Origin: Alphaproteobacteria bacterium
Lineage (GTDB): Bacteria; Pseudomonadota; Alphaproteobacteria; Rickettsiales; UBA6187
Assembly (NCBI GenBank): GCA_024280585.1
Contig: JAJRPW010000167.1
Span: forward strand, 1-6,449
Length of the DNA: 6,449 nucleotides
Direction of reading: 5' to 3'
The notes under the pieces are model-generated. The model did no database searches. It saw only the letters and a program-made list of their open reading frames with translations, and was not told where the DNA came from. The position numbers and the translations under genes are program-made. Position 1 is the stretch's first letter; each line of letters starts with the position of its first letter. Positions 4,707-6,449 of this stretch are shown piece after piece.

Positions 4707-6449
4707 TGACGCGGTTTTTCTCCTGAGATTGCAAAATAATAGAGTAAATCGCAGGCAGAACCAGCAAATTAAACAGCATCACCGTTATCATTCCGCCGAG
4801 CATTGGTGATGCAATGCGCTGCGTTACATCCGAGCCGGTGCCGGTGCTAATCATAATCGGAATCAAGCCCAGCATGGTTGTCATCGCCGACATGGCGACC
4901 GCGCGCACGCGTGATGATGTGGCAAATTGTGTTATCTCCTTGATCTCGTTTGCCGATATTCTCCCCTTGCTTGCCTCTCGTTTTTTCTGCAAGGCCAGAT
5001 TGATAAAATTCAGCACCAGCACGCTAATCTCGGTTGATATTCCAGCCAGCGCGATAAAGCCAATCATCACCGCAACGGAGATATTATAGCCTGCATAATA
5101 GATTATCCATACGCCGCCAATCAGCCCGAATGGAATTGCGCCCATCACTAAAATTGGCTGCACAATATTACGGAAATTGAAATATAGCAGCGCAAAAATT
5201 ATCAGCGCTGTAATTGGCACAACAATTTTTAGCCGCGTATTTGCCCGCTCCATATACTCAAATTGCCCCGACCATACAACTGTATATCCGGCAGGAATTT
5301 TGACCTTAGATGCAAGAATCTTTTTTGCATCGGCAACAAATCCACCAATATCTGAGGTTTTTAGATCAACATAAATCCACGCATTTGGCCGCGCATCCTC
5401 ACTTTTTATTACCGGCGCGCCGCGACTGGTTTTAATCTCGGCAACTTGCGCCAGCGGCACTTGCGTTCCGGTTGGAGTTGGTATAAGCACCCGTTTCAGG
5501 CTCTCCATATTATCACGCAGTTCACGCGGGTAGCGCAAATTCACCGGATAACGCTCCAGCCCTTCCACTGTTTGTGTGACATTCATGCCGCCGATAGCGC
5601 TTTGGATAACGTCCTGCACATCGCCGGTGGTCAGGCCATAACGTGCCGCTGCCGCACGGTCGATATTAAAATCCATATAATAACCGCCCACCGCGCGATC
5701 ACCAAAGGCCGAAAGCGTTTCAGGCATAGACTTCATCGCCATTTCTATATCCTTGGAGATTCGCTGCAACTCGTTCAGATCAGGGCCAGAAACCTTGATT
5801 CCCACCGGGGTTTTGATGCCGGTAGACAGCATATCAATACGAGTTTTAATCGGCATCGTCCACGCATTAGCAATGCCGGGGAAGTTAATTGCCTTGTCCA
5901 TTTCATCCATCAGAGCCTTGGTTTTCTTTTTAGGGTCAGGCCATTTATCCCTTGGTTTTAAGCGGATTGTGGTTTCTATCATGGAAAGTGGAGAAGAATC
6001 CGTCGCCGTTTCCGCGCGCCCGATTTTACCGAAAACATGATGCACCTCGGGAAATTTTTTGAGAATTTTATCAGTTTGCTGAATAATCTCCTTGGATTTT
6101 GTAATTGAAATCCCCGGGAAAGTTGTCGGCATATAAAGAATATCGCCTTCATCGAGCGGCGGCATAAATTCACTACCGATTTTTGACATCGGGTAAAATG
6201 TTACAACAAGCAAGGCTAGCGAAATCGCAGCGGTCACATATCGCCATTTCATTACCAAAGCCAATGCAGGGGCATGAATTTTATGCAGCGCACGATTTAC
6301 CGGATTTTCCTTCTCGGAGATGATTTTGCCCTTTACAAAAAAGCCGATCATCACCGGCACTAATGTGATTGCTAGTATTGCAGCGCCGGCCATAGCATAT
6401 GTTGCCGTGAACGCCAGCGGTTTAAACAAGCGGCCTTCTTGGGCTTCCA
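4678..6449 (-). CDS. cusA-like: CusA/CzcA-family heavy-metal efflux RND pump, C-terminal part
   Basis: The frame is open to the right edge; the residues before position 6429 read EAQEGRLFKPLAF, normal internal CusA sequence, so the gene's 5' end lies outside. About 590 residues remain of a family that is normally around 1,040. They cover two helices, the second periplasmic porter region (starting near FMPPLDEGDILYMP), and five C-terminal helices including GFIALAGISTEISVL and GGMITVMLFNLLVLPAIYS. Counting from the TTG at 6429, M100, M150 and M200 lie in LYMPTT, SPLSMIETT and RIDMLSTGIK, matching CusA M573, M623 and M672, which bind Cu(I)/Ag(I). The pump would export periplasmic or cytosolic copper/silver through a CusBC-like adaptor and channel, expected upstream beyond the window. 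It is convergent with the CDF gene. Third-position GC looks higher than in the other genes here. Confidence 0.93.
   Translation of the reverse strand, partial: EAQEGRLFKPLAFTATYAMAGAAILAITLVPVMIGFFVKGKIISEKENPVNRALHKIHAPALALVMKWRYVTAAISLALLVVTFYPMSKIGSEFMPPLDEGDILYMPTTFPGISITKSKEIIQQTDKILKKFPEVHHVFGKIGRAETATDSSPLSMIETTIRLKPRDKWPDPKKKTKALMDEMDKAINFPGIANAWTMPIKTRIDMLSTGIKTPVGIKVSGPDLNELQRISKDIEMAMKSMPETLSAFGDRAVGGYYMDFNIDRAAAARYGLTTGDVQDVIQSAIGGMNVTQTVEGLERYPVNLRYPRELRDNMESLKRVLIPTPTGTQVPLAQVAEIKTSRGAPVIKSEDARPNAWIYVDLKTSDIGGFVADAKKILASKVKIPAGYTVVWSGQFEYMERANTRLKIVVPITALIIFALLYFNFRNIVQPILVMGAIPFGLIGGVWIIYYAGYNISVAVMIGFIALAGISTEISVLVLNFINLALQKKREASKGRISANEIKEITQFATSSRVRAVAMSAMTTMLGLIPIMISTGTGSDVTQRIASPMLGGMITVMLFNLLVLPAIYSIILQSQEKNRVIKSGDNSEV

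Noticed and set aside
5446..5961. 171-codon plus-strand frame opposite the RND gene
   Set aside because: It lies wholly antisense to a strongly conserved RND pump, is rich in His/Arg as shadow frames often are, and matches no family.
6427..6429. TTG as the start of the RND gene
   Set aside because: The frame continues upstream with normal CusA sequence (EGRLFKPLAF) to the window edge, so the gene is truncated by the window and does not begin here.
1..6449. CRISPR array, tRNA/rRNA genes, transposase or integrase
   Set aside because: No regularly spaced repeats, no cloverleaf-like or rRNA sequence and no recombinase motifs were seen on either strand.

Overview
The window is a heavy-metal handling region from a Gram-negative bacterium. 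It encodes a signal-peptide-bearing outer-membrane beta-barrel, periplasmic and inner-membrane metal transport proteins, and an RND efflux pump, all of which imply a double membrane. Base composition is AT-leaning. The families are typical of Proteobacteria, but nothing here fixes the lineage more closely.

Positions 63-2366 (+) form one tightly packed operon under a MerR-type promoter with a stretched 20-bp spacer. It encodes a three-cysteine MerR-family metal sensor, a Phenol_MetA_deg-type outer-membrane protein, a MerP-like periplasmic HMA protein, a very cysteine-rich GDCCVxC-domain protein and a MerT-like inner-membrane protein. Most junctions overlap (TAATG, ATGA and an 8-nt overlap). 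Together these give one component for each compartment on a metal's route inwards: outer membrane, periplasm, inner membrane and probably cytosol. The usual end-point of such a route, mercuric reductase MerA, is not in the window.

Positions 2390-3458 hold a palindromic hairpin element and a minus-strand gene for a YdjM/DUF457-type membrane 'metal-dependent hydrolase', convergent with merT. It shares a 163-bp divergent intergenic region with the next module.

Positions 3542-4570 (+) are a second, independently controlled metal module. An ArsR/SmtB-family repressor carries the full SmtB-like alpha-5 metal ligand set (D81, H83, H94, E97), an operator-like 12-2-12 repeat lies just before it, and a short CDF-type cation transporter with a Cys-rich N-terminus overlaps it by 8 nt. 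This looks like a zinc- or soft-metal-inducible exporter.

Positions 4678-6449 (-) are the C-terminal part of a CusA/CzcA-family RND pump that runs off the right edge. It keeps the three methionines of the CusA Cu(I)/Ag(I) site.

Overall the locus combines a MerR-controlled, Mer-like uptake or capture operon with two efflux systems of different class. The most interesting part is the five-gene MerR operon: its membership is conserved-looking, but it lacks a detoxifying enzyme and its metal and chemistry are not obvious from sequence.
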